This document shows, piece after piece, positions 22,214 to 32,374 of a stretch of DNA of 64,000 nucleotides (positions within the stretch are counted from its first letter, which is position 1; each line of letters opens with the position of its first letter). The stretch lies in the IMG/VR virus record IMGVR_UViG_3300049489_000283, positions 1 through 64,000 of that record. One strand, written 5' to 3'. The notes under the pieces were generated by a model, which was not told the DNA's origin, did no database searches, and worked only from the letters and a program-made list of their open reading frames with translations. Source of the stretch: a virus. Both the position numbers and the translations under genes were made by a program.

Positions 22214-24961
22214 GTGGATAGGACGCAGCTTGAGGATCTGTACAAGATCCTTCCGGGGATCACGTCAGCGGCACTGTATCGCCGTGGTGAAAATGGCGAG
22301 TACGACCCTGCGCAGCCGTTCCTTGCATCTGCTGTTGAGCAGCGACCGATCGACATCAAAGAGGAGGGTCTCTTTGAGGGAGTCTCGGGTGAGGTTGAGC
22401 GATGTATCTGGCACGTTTGGGTGTCGAGTCTCACGGCGCCATGGCAGCCGACGTTCAGTCCAACTGGCGTGAAGATCGTGCGCCACTGGATCTTGAAGGA
22501 GAAAAGCGGGAAGGAGTGGGTCGTGGTGTCGTCCACGATCGAGATGTCCCGGACTCGCTGGAGACTGGTGTGCATCGAGTACCTGGGCGATCCGATCATC
22601 AACATCGTCAACGCTCCAGGGTCAGGGAAGAACAGTTCGGCGCCGTCAACTCCAGTGGTGGTGCCTCCTCCTCCGCCGGTGATTACCGATCAGCCAGACG
22701 ACGTGACGGTGGACCAGGGACAGACGGCGACGTTCACCGTGGTCGAGACTGGTGGCAGCAGCTACCAGTGGTTCGTGGATACCGGAAGTGGGTTCGTGGA
22801 GATCCCAGGTGCGACAAGTGTTTCGTACACGACGCCGCCGCTGGCTGTCGGCGACGATGGGAATCAGTACCGCCTTGTGGTCAACAGCTCTGGTGGGGCT
22901 GTGACCAGCGATCCGGCGACTCTCACCGTGGTCCCGATTGCTCCGCCGTGGATCAATGTTCACCCGAATGACCAGACTGCCGCTTCGGGCAACACCGCGA
23001 CATTCACGGTGGTGGCTACTGGCGCTGGTCCGCTGTCCTATCAGTGGCAGCTCGATAGTGGGAGCGGGTTCGCCAACATCGTTGGAGCAACCTCTGCCTC
23101 GTACACGACACCGGCTTTGGTCGAGTCAGAGGATGCTTGGTATTACCGGTGCGTAGTTAGCAATGTCGGCGGAAGCACGACCAGCAACCCTGCCAGCCTT
23201 GAGGTGTGGGCAGTGTTCGATCACTACATCACGAGCCAAGCAGAGCTGGATTCGTTCGGGGTGGGCGGAACTGGAGAGTCGATTGGGATCAGGCGAGGGC
23301 TGTCGCTTGTCGGCCAGCTCAATGCGAGAGGGAACGTGGGCGCGTTCGGCTCTGGCTCGCCTCCTGTGATCAGTGCGTTCAAGACGGCAACTGGACCATG
23401 GACGCAAAACGGCACCTACCCGGTGGTCTACCAAAGAGACTGGGATGTGTCGGCGCTGACGGTAGACATTTCGCGACTGAACCTGATTGTCAACGAGCAG
23501 TACATCACCCGCGTGACAAGCCTCGCGCTGTGCGCTTCGACTCCGGGCTCGTATTACAACGACAATGTCGGCCTCGCAACGGATGCGAATAACCTGCGGG
23601 AGATCTATTACCACCCAGCCGGAAGTACCAATCCAAATTCCGATGGCCGAGTGGTGCGGATCACGGCTTTCGATCACGCCATCGGCTTGGTCGGTCCTTA
23701 CACGATCACCGGGATCGAGGCGGACGGGAACACGCACGACAACGGGACGATCTTCACTACCCAGCAGAAGAACTTCGCTGGTGAATCTCCGTTGCCGCAG
23801 ACGCTTCAGCGGGTGCTGGCTCGTCGCGGGACGAAGCACACGGTCCTGATCGGATCAGGCGAGATCCTGGACTCCGTCTTCCACTTGCATGACAAGACGA
23901 CCACAGAGGAGCCAGCCAACGGGATCGTGGGGGTCTATGAGAATAATGTGACTGGTCTGTCTGCCGAGGTCCGAAACTCGCACATCGTCAGTTGGGAAGG
24001 GGCAACAACGCGATACCCAGGTGCAGCCCAGCAGGGCACGATGCACTCATCGGACCTGTCGGTCTACGACTCCTGGAAGTGCTACGGGAGTTCGATGCGT
24101 GGCTGCAACGGAGATACGTGGGGCGGTGGGCTTGATGCTTCCTGTGACGGCTTGTTCTTTGATCGGTGTTCTTCTGTGTCACCGATTGCGAACCAGTCGC
24201 CCACGAGCGTGGGTGATCAGTGCGTGATGGATCGTGTGCTTGCTCGGCACACTCTAGCGCTGAGCGAAATTTCCAACGGGATTGTGTACGGTCGGACCTA
24301 CTCGACCTGGAACAACTTCTGCGCGGCAATGGCTGCCGACTCCGGTGCGACGTTCCCGATGTTCATGTTCCTGCAAGAGGCGTACTGGACGTTCAACAAT
24401 GCGTGTCTGGTATCCACGACCTCTGGAACTGGCTGTGTGTTCTTTGCGGGCGGCGGCGCTGGAAACCGCGAAGTCACGTTGAACAACAGCTTCCTTTTCA
24501 CACGAGGATATAGAGCTGCCTACACACTGACTTCGATTGGAGGCACGCGAAACCTGATCATTACTCGGGACGCGAGTCCTCCGACGAACGTGGACAACTT
24601 CAACTACACCGTGAACCTGTGGGTGAATCAGACGAATGTGGCGAGCAAGCTGTCTACCTTGGGGCTGGTGACCAGCGGCAATGCAATCACGGATGTCTAC
24701 AACTTCGCCAACGCTTGCTTGCTGAATGGAATTGCCGGAGCATCGAACGGTGACTTCCGGCTCAATCCGCTGGTTGACAACCTTCAGTTCGGCGATGGCC
24801 AGTATCTCGGTGACCACAACGTCGGTGCGCAGAGCCACTGGGATTACAACGCTCAAGCGCCAGCATCAGGACCGCCGTCTCGCTGGCCGGTTCCGCCGGT
24901 CTCTCTGGCCGATGCGCGGGCGTTCATCAGCAGCCCGGCAAGCTGGAACTTCTACCCGTAA
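22214..24961 (+). CDS. Neck/adhesin protein with two Ig-like domains, 915 aa
   Basis: Residues 1-~140 look like a small neck (head-closure) domain (LEDLYKILPGITSAALYRRG, ISIWHVWVSSL-like CIWHVWVSSL, LILKEKSGKEWVVVSS). A Pro-rich joint leads into two Ig-like domains (~156-238 and ~243-327), each with QWFVDTGSG.../QWQLDSGSGFANI and YRLVVNSSGG/YRCVVSNVGG. The last ~590 residues are beta-rich, Asn/Ser/Gly-rich, possibly a beta-helix receptor part. GTG at 22214 is chosen for the GAGG seven bases before; TTG at 22181 also opens the frame. A neck fibre or decoration that binds cell surface is the best guess. Confidence 0.7.
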   Translation: MDRTQLEDLYKILPGITSAALYRRGENGEYDPAQPFLASAVEQRPIDIKEEGLFEGVSGEVERCIWHVWVSSLTAPWQPTFSPTGVKIVRHWILKEKSGKEWVVVSSTIEMSRTRWRLVCIEYLGDPIINIVNAPGSGKNSSAPSTPVVVPPPPPVITDQPDDVTVDQGQTATFTVVETGGSSYQWFVDTGSGFVEIPGATSVSYTTPPLAVGDDGNQYRLVVNSSGGAVTSDPATLTVVPIAPPWINVHPNDQTAASGNTATFTVVATGAGPLSYQWQLDSGSGFANIVGATSASYTTPALVESEDAWYYRCVVSNVGGSTTSNPASLEVWAVFDHYITSQAELDSFGVGGTGESIGIRRGLSLVGQLNARGNVGAFGSGSPPVISAFKTATGPWTQNGTYPVVYQRDWDVSALTVDISRLNLIVNEQYITRVTSLALCASTPGSYYNDNVGLATDANNLREIYYHPAGSTNPNSDGRVVRITAFDHAIGLVGPYTITGIEADGNTHDNGTIFTTQQKNFAGESPLPQTLQRVLARRGTKHTVLIGSGEILDSVFHLHDKTTTEEPANGIVGVYENNVTGLSAEVRNSHIVSWEGATTRYPGAAQQGTMHSSDLSVYDSWKCYGSSMRGCNGDTWGGGLDASCDGLFFDRCSSVSPIANQSPTSVGDQCVMDRVLARHTLALSEISNGIVYGRTYSTWNNFCAAMAADSGATFPMFMFLQEAYWTFNNACLVSTTSGTGCVFFAGGGAGNREVTLNNSFLFTRGYRAAYTLTSIGGTRNLIITRDASPPTNVDNFNYTVNLWVNQTNVASKLSTLGLVTSGNAITDVYNFANACLLNGIAGASNGDFRLNPLVDNLQFGDGQYLGDHNVGAQSHWDYNAQAPASGPPSRWPVPPVSLADARAFISSPASWNFYP

Positions 24962-24973
24962 CGGAGGCGTGAA

Positions 24974-27900
24974 ATGTCAGGGAATGATTGCGGGGCTAAC
25001 GCGCCTGGTGGTGGAGGATTTCAACCAGGGAACGACTGCGCTGGTGGAGGTGGATCGTTAGCGACATCCACGAAGACCGAGGGCGGCGTCACGTTCGAGA
25101 CTGGTAAGTCGGTCACGTTTGATTTCATGCGCAACACCGAGAAGTCACACAAGCCAGGGAAGACGGATCAGTTCCAGCAGAAGATTGAGCCAGCGGGGCG
25201 GTATCTGCTTCATGATTCGATCAAGAGTGGCAAAGAGGGGAAGCTGTCAGCCGGATGGGAATCTGGGAGCGTGACCTTCAAGAGTCCATTGGTGTTGAGG
25301 GTGAACACGAGTGACGACGCGATCTATGACGACAACTCTTGGAAGAAGCGTCTGAGCGCCCACTACGGCGGCAAGGTCGGCAAGAAGCTGAGCGAAGCGG
25401 TCGTTAAGGATGGTTACGACGGGATCGTGACTGTCGATAAGTACGGGACCAGCGAGATCGTTGACCTGACAGGGGTCAGTGTTTCGGGAAAGAAGAAGTC
25501 TGTTGGTTCAAGCTGTGGCGCCAATGCGCCCGGCGGTGGCGGCTTTCAGCCAGGGAACACCTGCGCTAGCGAGGGTGGTGGTGGATCGGATGGTAGCTAC
25601 ACCAAGCCGCACCGGGACGCTCGTGATCTGCCGACGGACGACGAATTTGAGAAGTACCTTCGGGACAACGCGGACCAGTGGCATCTGAGGCCGGACGGGA
25701 TCGACGACATCCTTCACAGATACCGTCGCAGCAGCGTGAAGGACAAACTGCGGACGCTGGACGCTTCCGAGTTCCCTATCAAGGAGAACAACGAGAAGCC
25801 TGAGACCGAGATCAAGGGCGACAAGAAGACCGAGAAGATGCGATTGCTCCCGAGCCGCGAGGATGTGGACCGGATCTCACGGGACGGCGCTGACGGGACG
25901 ATCAAGCCGGACGACACGATCTTCGTGCGTCATCAGACGACATCGAAATGGGAGAAGGAGTTCGTTGAGCACGGGATCGATACCCGATCAGCGCCGCCGG
26001 ATTCTCGGCTGGGGCGGTTGACCAATGTGGATGGGAATCTGGTTCAGTCGCGGATCAACGCGCCGGGGCTTTACGTGGAGCCATCGCAGGACGACCACAA
26101 CTACGGGGTGATCATTCAGGTCCAGGCGAAAGACATCAAGCCAAGCGTGGAGAGCAAAGGCCTTGGATACGAGACTGGTCTCGATGGTTTGTACCAAGTG
26201 AAAGACGCGGTCATCGAAGGCAGAGTGATCGCGCCCGAGGAGGTGGTTGGCGTTTACAAGTGGGACAGCTCTGCGAACAAGGCGGTCTGGGTTCCGAATC
26301 CAAGGAATCCGAACTCCGGGATGCTGGATGTTCAGGACGGTCGTCTTGCGCTGAAGGGCCACGAGCAGAAGAAAGCCTTCTCGATCAAGAAGCACTACCC
26401 AGGAGGTCAGGACCACGACCAGGGCAATCACGCTGGTGATGGTGGCAGCGCTACCGCTTCTGAGGGCAAACAGTCGGAGCATGTCCGACAGTGGGCGAAG
26501 AGCCGATTCGGAAGCGAGGAGACAGCGGAGCGATTCGCCTCATGGTTCGGTGAGTCGAAGGTGACGGACCAGGATAAGAATCCGATGGTTGTCTACCACT
26601 CTACGAGCGCGAAGGATGACTTCTCGGAGTTCAAGACGGACGGAGTCGGCGCTCACTTTGGGACGCTGGGGGCTGCGGATGCGCGTTCATCGCATGTGGA
26701 GAAGTTTGCCAAGAATCACCTGCTGCGCGAGCCTGGACCGGCAAGGCTGATGCCTGTTTATCTCAGCATTGAGAATCCGCTGGAGATGCCCGATCTGGCT
26801 GGCTTGTACAAGAACATGAAAGGCGAGCTGGTTCCAAAGGATGAGGTTGATGATCGGCTAGACGAGTTTTACCAGGAAGACAGGGATAATCCTCGTCGTC
26901 CGCAACCTATGGCATGGGAGAACGAGGGAGATTTCTCGACCTATCTGAGAGACAGAAACATCATCACGTCGAATGAACTGTGGGATGTCATGTACGACAA
27001 GGACAAGGCCGTTGAGCTACTGAAGGAGAAGGGCTACGACGGGATCGTTTATAAGAACGCTGTCGAGGACGCTGGCAGTGAGTCCTACATCGTGTTCGAT
27101 CCTGAGCAGGTCAAAAGTGCTGTCGGGAACGATGGAAAGTTTGACTCTGGCTCTGGCGACATCCGCAAGTCGTACCAGAAGAAGTCATCGAGCTGTGGAG
27201 CGAACGCACCGGGAGGTGGTGGATTTCAACCTGGGAACGACTGCGCTTCTGAATCTGGAGGCGGTAAATCGGGCGGCGGTAAATCCTCTGAGCGTGTTCG
27301 CGCGTGGGCAAAGGATCGGTTTGGAGACGACAGCAAAGCAGAGAACTTTGCTGTCTGGTTTGGCGAGTCGAAGGCGGTGGATGACGATGGCGACCCAGAG
27401 GAGACGGTCCCGATCGAGGTTTACCACGGGACGACGCACGACTTCGATGAGTTCGATCTGAGCAAGACCAACCCTGAATCTGACATGGGAGGCGGGTTCT
27501 ATTTCTCCAGCGATCGCGGTGACTCCCAGGGGAACTACGGCTCCGACGGACCCGACCTGACCCAGCGGATCGAGCTGATGGCGGAGCAGATCGAGTACGA
27601 CATCGATGCGGAGAACATGACAGCCGAAGATCTTGCTGATCAGTTCGAGATCACGGTCGAGCAGGCGGAGTCTGTGCTTGAAGAGGCTGAAGGCGACAAC
27701 CGTGAAGCAGCCAAGCTGGTCGCCACCGCGAAGCTGGATGGAGGCAACGAGAAGGTGCTGTCGGTCTTCCTAAAGATCGAGAAGCCTGTGTTTGTCGGTG
27801 ACCCGAAGTGGGGCAAGGGGTCACGCCGACCGGCCAGTGGCGAGACGTTCTTTGATGTGGAGTACAGCGAAGAGGATGCTGAGGGCCGGACTCCAGACGA

Positions 27901-30900
27901 CGACGACTTCGACCCAGACACTGCGGAGTTTGGTGAGCCAAAAGGAAAGCTCGTTGATTTCATGGAGGCGCTGAGAAGCGAAGCGTCCGATCGCGGCTAC
28001 GACGCGGATGACCGGATCGAAGAGTTAATGCAGATTGCGATGGAGAATGAAGGCATGAGGGCAGGGGAGATCCTGTCCAGGGTCAAATCGCTGGACGTGT
28101 TTATGGACTCGCAGCGAGATGACGGGAGGTTTGAAGGTGGCGACATCATGGCAGCGGCGCTGCGGCGCGCTGGATTCGATGGGCTTGTCTACATGGATGC
28201 TTCGGAGCATTTCCCGAATTTCGGAGTGCGCAGCGGGCAGCCGATACCAGAGGGGACGCGGCACTACGTGGTGTGGGACTCCAAGCAGATCAAGTCATCG
28301 GACGAGAATGAAGGGACGTTTGATCCAGAGAATCCGAGCATCAGGAAGGCGCTGCCAGCCAGGAAGAAGAGCAGCGATTGTGGCGCAAATGGTCCAGGTG
28401 GCGGCGGGTTCCAGCCAGGAAATGATTGCGCATCATCGGGTGGTTCTTCCGGCGGTGGCGTGGATCGCGACAAGTTCATCGATTTCATGAAGCATAAGAC
28501 GAGCTACGGTGACGAGCAGGTCGCCGAGGTGGTGAAGAATCCGTCAAAGCAAACCATGAAACGGTTTTATCTTGAGAGCAGCAGCCGGTACGGATCTGAG
28601 CCGCTGCGCGGTTTTGCTGGTCGCAACGGCGACCTGTACGTCTGGAGCGATCCGACGTTTCTTCATGACACCGCTGACTATGAGATCGGCGATATGGTCG
28701 GACCATACAAGAAGGTGCTGCTTTGGATGAACAAAGACGGAGCAGTAACTGGCTACTCGGGAGGGCAGGTTGAGGACGAAGGCGATGGCGACAGCTTGAA
28801 GAAACTGATGGAATCACACGCGGGCTATCAGGCGGTCAAGAAATCGATCAAGGGAAAACGCAAGAGTTCCGACTGCGGAGCCAATGCGCCGGGAGGTGGT
28901 GGATTTCAGACCGGTAACTCGTGCGCGTCGGGAGGTGGTGGAGGCGGCGCTACAGGCGACGGACGCCGAAGGCCAAAATTCGACAACCCGCGAATGAGGG
29001 AAGGTTACAACGAATTGCAGGAGGAGTTCCACAAGATCCCGGCGACCGCTCGCGCCAAGTTCTTCGAGGAGTACAAGAAGGGCGGCAAGGCAAGAGACAA
29101 GGCGATCGAGATCGCCAAGGAGAACGGCTTGGACGCTGAGAAGATCCATGCCTACATGAAGGCCGAAGACGAACTGGCCCGCAACGAGAAGGAGCGGAGA
29201 GCCTACGAGCGATCTGGTCCCGAGTATGCGCCGGACGTTGAGGGCAACAGGTCGAAGAATCCACAGGTCCAGTCGCCTGAGTTCAAGCAGTGGTTTGGCG
29301 ATTCGAAGATCGTCAACGAGGACGGATCGCCACGGGTTCTGTTCCACGGGACTCGCGCGGACTTCAATGAGTTCGAAGTGTCGGATGACGGATTGGTGAA
29401 TGAGACGATGGGTGTCCACGTCGCCAAAGATCCCAAACTGACCGATGCGTTTTCTGTCGGCACCTACGCGGCCAGTTCAGCGTGGAGTGAGGGGGAGGAC
29501 GCGGTCAAGACTCGGAGCAAGGATGGCCACCGAATACCCGACATGATCAAGCCTGGAGGCAATACCAAGCCGGTGTTCGTCAAGATGGAGAAGCCGTACA
29601 TCATGCCGAACTACGGCTCGATGGATCAGCACAACATCCGGATCGATGTCTTCGACAAGGTCTTCCGTGAAGACAAAAACGCTTTCATCCATTTTGCGAC
29701 TTCAACCCGCAACGTGAGTCCCGAAGAAGCCGAGGACGCTTACGAGCGACTCAGTAGGAATGAGCCGATCGAGAACGGAAACCTCTCGGTTCCACAGTCC
29801 TACATCGACGAGTATGGCAGCGGGTTCGCTGGCTTTGCTTCCAACTACAGCCCAGAGTTTGCTCCGGACTACAAGGGAAAAGACTGGAAGAACTGGGCCG
29901 GGAAGCGGTACAAGGAGATCATGGTCTCGCAGGGCTACGACGGGATCATCTACGAGAACACCAGCGGCAATGAGGTGGGCCACGACGGCAAGATCGATCA
30001 CACGTCCTACATCGTGTTCGATCCAAAGAACATCAAGAGCGCCACGGGGAACGAAGGGAAATTCAATCCCGAGTCGGCTGACATTCGCAAGTCGATGAGG
30101 CATCTGCTTTCGCCATCTCATCAGCGATGGCTGCGTGGCCAGATGAAGCGTTTCGTCGCTCAAGTCAAGGCGAGCGAATGTGGAGCCAATGCGCCGGGCG
30201 GGGGAGGATTCCAGCCGGGCAACACTTGCGCTGGCGAGGGCGGCGGCACAGCGACCGATGAGATGCCAGGGTTCATCAACAAGGAGACGCTGAAGAAGAA
30301 CAAGTCGCTGGTCGAGGATCTGTTTGGCCCGGACTTCTATGAGTTCGCGATAAAGCAGAAGGAAGGGACTCCATTCCTCAATGCCTGGGCTGCTTTCACG
30401 CTGAAGGATTCGGTGAAAGACAAGTCACCACGGCGGCGCATGGATGTCACCAAGAGCCCGGCTTTCAAGCGATGGTTTGCCGATTCGAAAGTGGTGAACG
30501 ACGACGGAAAGCCGCTGGTTGTCTACCACGGCAGCGGCAACTTGATTACCGAGTTCAAGACTGATTTGGACCTTGGCCCAGAGCGGGCCAACGCGGCGTT
30601 CTTCAGTAGTTCTCCATCTGTGAGTAGTGGGTACGCAACATACGAGACGACGGAGGAGAAGCTGCTTTCAAAGCAGGTTTCCGATATTTATGCCGATCAG
30701 TACAACGACTGGATGGAACTCGGATACAGCTCTCTCCCTGGTGAAGACGCTCGGGTCCGCATTGCCAACGATCTGCTTGATTCTGGAGAGATCACCAGAG
30801 AGACGTACGACCGCTTGGGTAGCTACGATGATCGGATGTACGACCTTGGACAAACAAAGATCAAGGATGGGACGCCGAACCTGACTCCCGTCTATTTGAG

Positions 30901-32374
30901 TCTCAAGAATCCGATGGTGGTCGATGCGAATGGCATGTCGTGGGATTTTGTTGTTGAACAGACGCTTCAGAGAGTGGATCGTTCTGTCCATGACGGAGTG
31001 ATCTTCAAGAACGTCAATGACAACGCCAATGATTCGAGCGAGTTGGCGACCACCTACGCAGTATTCGATCCTGAAAACATCAAGAGCGCAACGGGTAATT
31101 CTGGTGACTTTGATCGATCATCCAGGGACATCAAGAAGGCCATGCCTCCCATGATTAAATCGATGAACATCTATTCGCACGGTCTTCTGCTGGAGCTACA
31201 GGAGGAGATCGAGAACTTTGTGTTCGACACGGATCGCTCGTGCGGCGGCATGTGTGACCCGGTGGTTCGACACTGCATCGGCCACGTCTGCGATGACCTG
31301 TCAGACATGCTGGACGAGATAAACGACCTGACCGAGTTCGTTTACGGGAACAGCCCGAAGATGAAGTCGGCTGACTGTGGCGCTAACGCGCCAGGCGGCG
31401 GCGGCTTCCAGCCTGGGAATGATTGTGCGTCGGGCGGCGGCGGCGGTCGGTGGCGGCTTCCCACGAGCGACACCGAGCTGGTCAGCCTTGAAGGGGCTCC
31501 CGCTGAGGGCGACCAAGTCTATCTTGGCGAGGAAGAATACCGGGTCATGCGGGTCTACTCGGACGGCAAGATTGGTGTGCTCGGTCGCAAGAACGGTGAC
31601 GCCAAGAAGGTTGAAGCTGGCGACCTGAAGAAGCTGGTTGACAAGAAGAAGGGTTCTGGCTCCAGCAAGGCAGACGAGATCTTCGGGAAGAGCAAGCCGC
31701 CAACGGTCGCGATCGGCAAAGGGTTTGAGTCGGCGCGGGCCGGTGTTTTGACATCGTTGGGGATTCCCAGGAACACGACCAACGAAGAGCTGGCCAAGTT
31801 GTGCGGTTACCGGGACGACACCACCGAGGTGATGGTCTCGCACGAGAGTCGCCCATCCAAGCTGGTGATGTCGTCTTACGGCCCAGGGTACAGGAACATC
31901 CGGCAGCTAACCCGCGACGAGAACGGCGATCTGGTGCTCAAGAACGTGATCTTCACGGTGGACGAGGACTATCAGAAGAAGGGGATCGGCGCTGAAGTGT
32001 TCTCCCGTCAGGTCGAGCAGGCCAGGAAGATGGGGGTCAAGCGGATCGAGACCAACGCGCTGCGGGCCGACGACGAGGATGGGAAGCCCGGAGGGGAGGC
32101 CAATGGGTACGCGACTTGGCCGAAATTTGGCTACGACGCCCATATCAACATGAAGGACATGGCCGGGATCGAGGACACGCTGAAGAAAGGCCTCAAGAAG
32201 AATCCCGAGTACAAGAACGTCACTAAGATTTCCGAGATCATGAAGACGCCGGAGGGTCGTGAGTGGTGGACCAAGTACGGGATCACGTTCGACATGGAGT
32301 TCGATCTGAGTGATAACTCGCACTCCATGAAAATCTTCAATGCCTACATGGAGGCCAAAAGGAAGAAGAAATGA
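24974..32374 (+). CDS. Giant multi-domain ART/GNAT polyvalent-like protein, 2466 aa
   Basis: Seven copies of a C-G-A-N-A-P-G4-F-Q-P-G-N-D/T-C-A linker (residues 6, 181, 741, 1136, 1301, 1736, 2135) split the chain. Modules: A (~24-180), ART-like ending DGYDGIVTV; B1 with VRHQTT (His 320); B2 with FASWFGESKVTDQ, VYHSTS (His 542), GYDGIVYK, YIVFDPEQVKSA; C with VYHGTT (His 818); D (~1154-1300), unknown; E with LFHGTR (His 1458); F with VYHGSG (His 1852) then a helical Cys-rich stretch; G (~2153-2466), GNAT-like with YQKKGIGAEV (~2333). B2, C, E, F follow the ART-PolyVal pattern (WFGxSK...VYHGT...GYDGI.Y...Y.VFDP..IKSA). Each ART presumably transfers ADP-ribose from NAD+ to host or phage targets. 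Length, repeats and GNAT tail suggest a virion-packaged multi-effector; that role is inference. The stop overlaps the 32371 start. Confidence 0.85.
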   Translation: MSGNDCGANAPGGGGFQPGNDCAGGGGSLATSTKTEGGVTFETGKSVTFDFMRNTEKSHKPGKTDQFQQKIEPAGRYLLHDSIKSGKEGKLSAGWESGSVTFKSPLVLRVNTSDDAIYDDNSWKKRLSAHYGGKVGKKLSEAVVKDGYDGIVTVDKYGTSEIVDLTGVSVSGKKKSVGSSCGANAPGGGGFQPGNTCASEGGGGSDGSYTKPHRDARDLPTDDEFEKYLRDNADQWHLRPDGIDDILHRYRRSSVKDKLRTLDASEFPIKENNEKPETEIKGDKKTEKMRLLPSREDVDRISRDGADGTIKPDDTIFVRHQTTSKWEKEFVEHGIDTRSAPPDSRLGRLTNVDGNLVQSRINAPGLYVEPSQDDHNYGVIIQVQAKDIKPSVESKGLGYETGLDGLYQVKDAVIEGRVIAPEEVVGVYKWDSSANKAVWVPNPRNPNSGMLDVQDGRLALKGHEQKKAFSIKKHYPGGQDHDQGNHAGDGGSATASEGKQSEHVRQWAKSRFGSEETAERFASWFGESKVTDQDKNPMVVYHSTSAKDDFSEFKTDGVGAHFGTLGAADARSSHVEKFAKNHLLREPGPARLMPVYLSIENPLEMPDLAGLYKNMKGELVPKDEVDDRLDEFYQEDRDNPRRPQPMAWENEGDFSTYLRDRNIITSNELWDVMYDKDKAVELLKEKGYDGIVYKNAVEDAGSESYIVFDPEQVKSAVGNDGKFDSGSGDIRKSYQKKSSSCGANAPGGGGFQPGNDCASESGGGKSGGGKSSERVRAWAKDRFGDDSKAENFAVWFGESKAVDDDGDPEETVPIEVYHGTTHDFDEFDLSKTNPESDMGGGFYFSSDRGDSQGNYGSDGPDLTQRIELMAEQIEYDIDAENMTAEDLADQFEITVEQAESVLEEAEGDNREAAKLVATAKLDGGNEKVLSVFLKIEKPVFVGDPKWGKGSRRPASGETFFDVEYSEEDAEGRTPDDDDFDPDTAEFGEPKGKLVDFMEALRSEASDRGYDADDRIEELMQIAMENEGMRAGEILSRVKSLDVFMDSQRDDGRFEGGDIMAAALRRAGFDGLVYMDASEHFPNFGVRSGQPIPEGTRHYVVWDSKQIKSSDENEGTFDPENPSIRKALPARKKSSDCGANGPGGGGFQPGNDCASSGGSSGGGVDRDKFIDFMKHKTSYGDEQVAEVVKNPSKQTMKRFYLESSSRYGSEPLRGFAGRNGDLYVWSDPTFLHDTADYEIGDMVGPYKKVLLWMNKDGAVTGYSGGQVEDEGDGDSLKKLMESHAGYQAVKKSIKGKRKSSDCGANAPGGGGFQTGNSCASGGGGGGATGDGRRRPKFDNPRMREGYNELQEEFHKIPATARAKFFEEYKKGGKARDKAIEIAKENGLDAEKIHAYMKAEDELARNEKERRAYERSGPEYAPDVEGNRSKNPQVQSPEFKQWFGDSKIVNEDGSPRVLFHGTRADFNEFEVSDDGLVNETMGVHVAKDPKLTDAFSVGTYAASSAWSEGEDAVKTRSKDGHRIPDMIKPGGNTKPVFVKMEKPYIMPNYGSMDQHNIRIDVFDKVFREDKNAFIHFATSTRNVSPEEAEDAYERLSRNEPIENGNLSVPQSYIDEYGSGFAGFASNYSPEFAPDYKGKDWKNWAGKRYKEIMVSQGYDGIIYENTSGNEVGHDGKIDHTSYIVFDPKNIKSATGNEGKFNPESADIRKSMRHLLSPSHQRWLRGQMKRFVAQVKASECGANAPGGGGFQPGNTCAGEGGGTATDEMPGFINKETLKKNKSLVEDLFGPDFYEFAIKQKEGTPFLNAWAAFTLKDSVKDKSPRRRMDVTKSPAFKRWFADSKVVNDDGKPLVVYHGSGNLITEFKTDLDLGPERANAAFFSSSPSVSSGYATYETTEEKLLSKQVSDIYADQYNDWMELGYSSLPGEDARVRIANDLLDSGEITRETYDRLGSYDDRMYDLGQTKIKDGTPNLTPVYLSLKNPMVVDANGMSWDFVVEQTLQRVDRSVHDGVIFKNVNDNANDSSELATTYAVFDPENIKSATGNSGDFDRSSRDIKKAMPPMIKSMNIYSHGLLLELQEEIENFVFDTDRSCGGMCDPVVRHCIGHVCDDLSDMLDEINDLTEFVYGNSPKMKSADCGANAPGGGGFQPGNDCASGGGGGRWRLPTSDTELVSLEGAPAEGDQVYLGEEEYRVMRVYSDGKIGVLGRKNGDAKKVEAGDLKKLVDKKKGSGSSKADEIFGKSKPPTVAIGKGFESARAGVLTSLGIPRNTTNEELAKLCGYRDDTTEVMVSHESRPSKLVMSSYGPGYRNIRQLTRDENGDLVLKNVIFTVDEDYQKKGIGAEVFSRQVEQARKMGVKRIETNALRADDEDGKPGGEANGYATWPKFGYDAHINMKDMAGIEDTLKKGLKKNPEYKNVTKISEIMKTPEGREWWTKYGITFDMEFDLSDNSHSMKIFNAYMEAKRKKK
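24989..31429 (+). repeat. Seven-copy two-cysteine linker repeat (protein-coding)
   Basis: 18-codon copies at 24989, 25514, 27194, 28379, 28874, 30179 and 31376. Consensus CGANAPGGGGFQPGNDCA; variants are NGPG in copy 4, QTGNS in copy 5 and NT for ND in copies 2 and 6. Copies 1 and 2 differ at nine synonymous codons plus D/T, so the peptide, not the DNA, is kept. It may be a disulphide or metal clasp, a cleavage site or a packaging tag. Confidence 0.9.

Noticed and set aside
24989-31429. Linker repeats as a CRISPR-like array
   Set aside because: Copies are hundreds of bases apart, in one frame, and vary at synonymous sites; they encode a protein linker.
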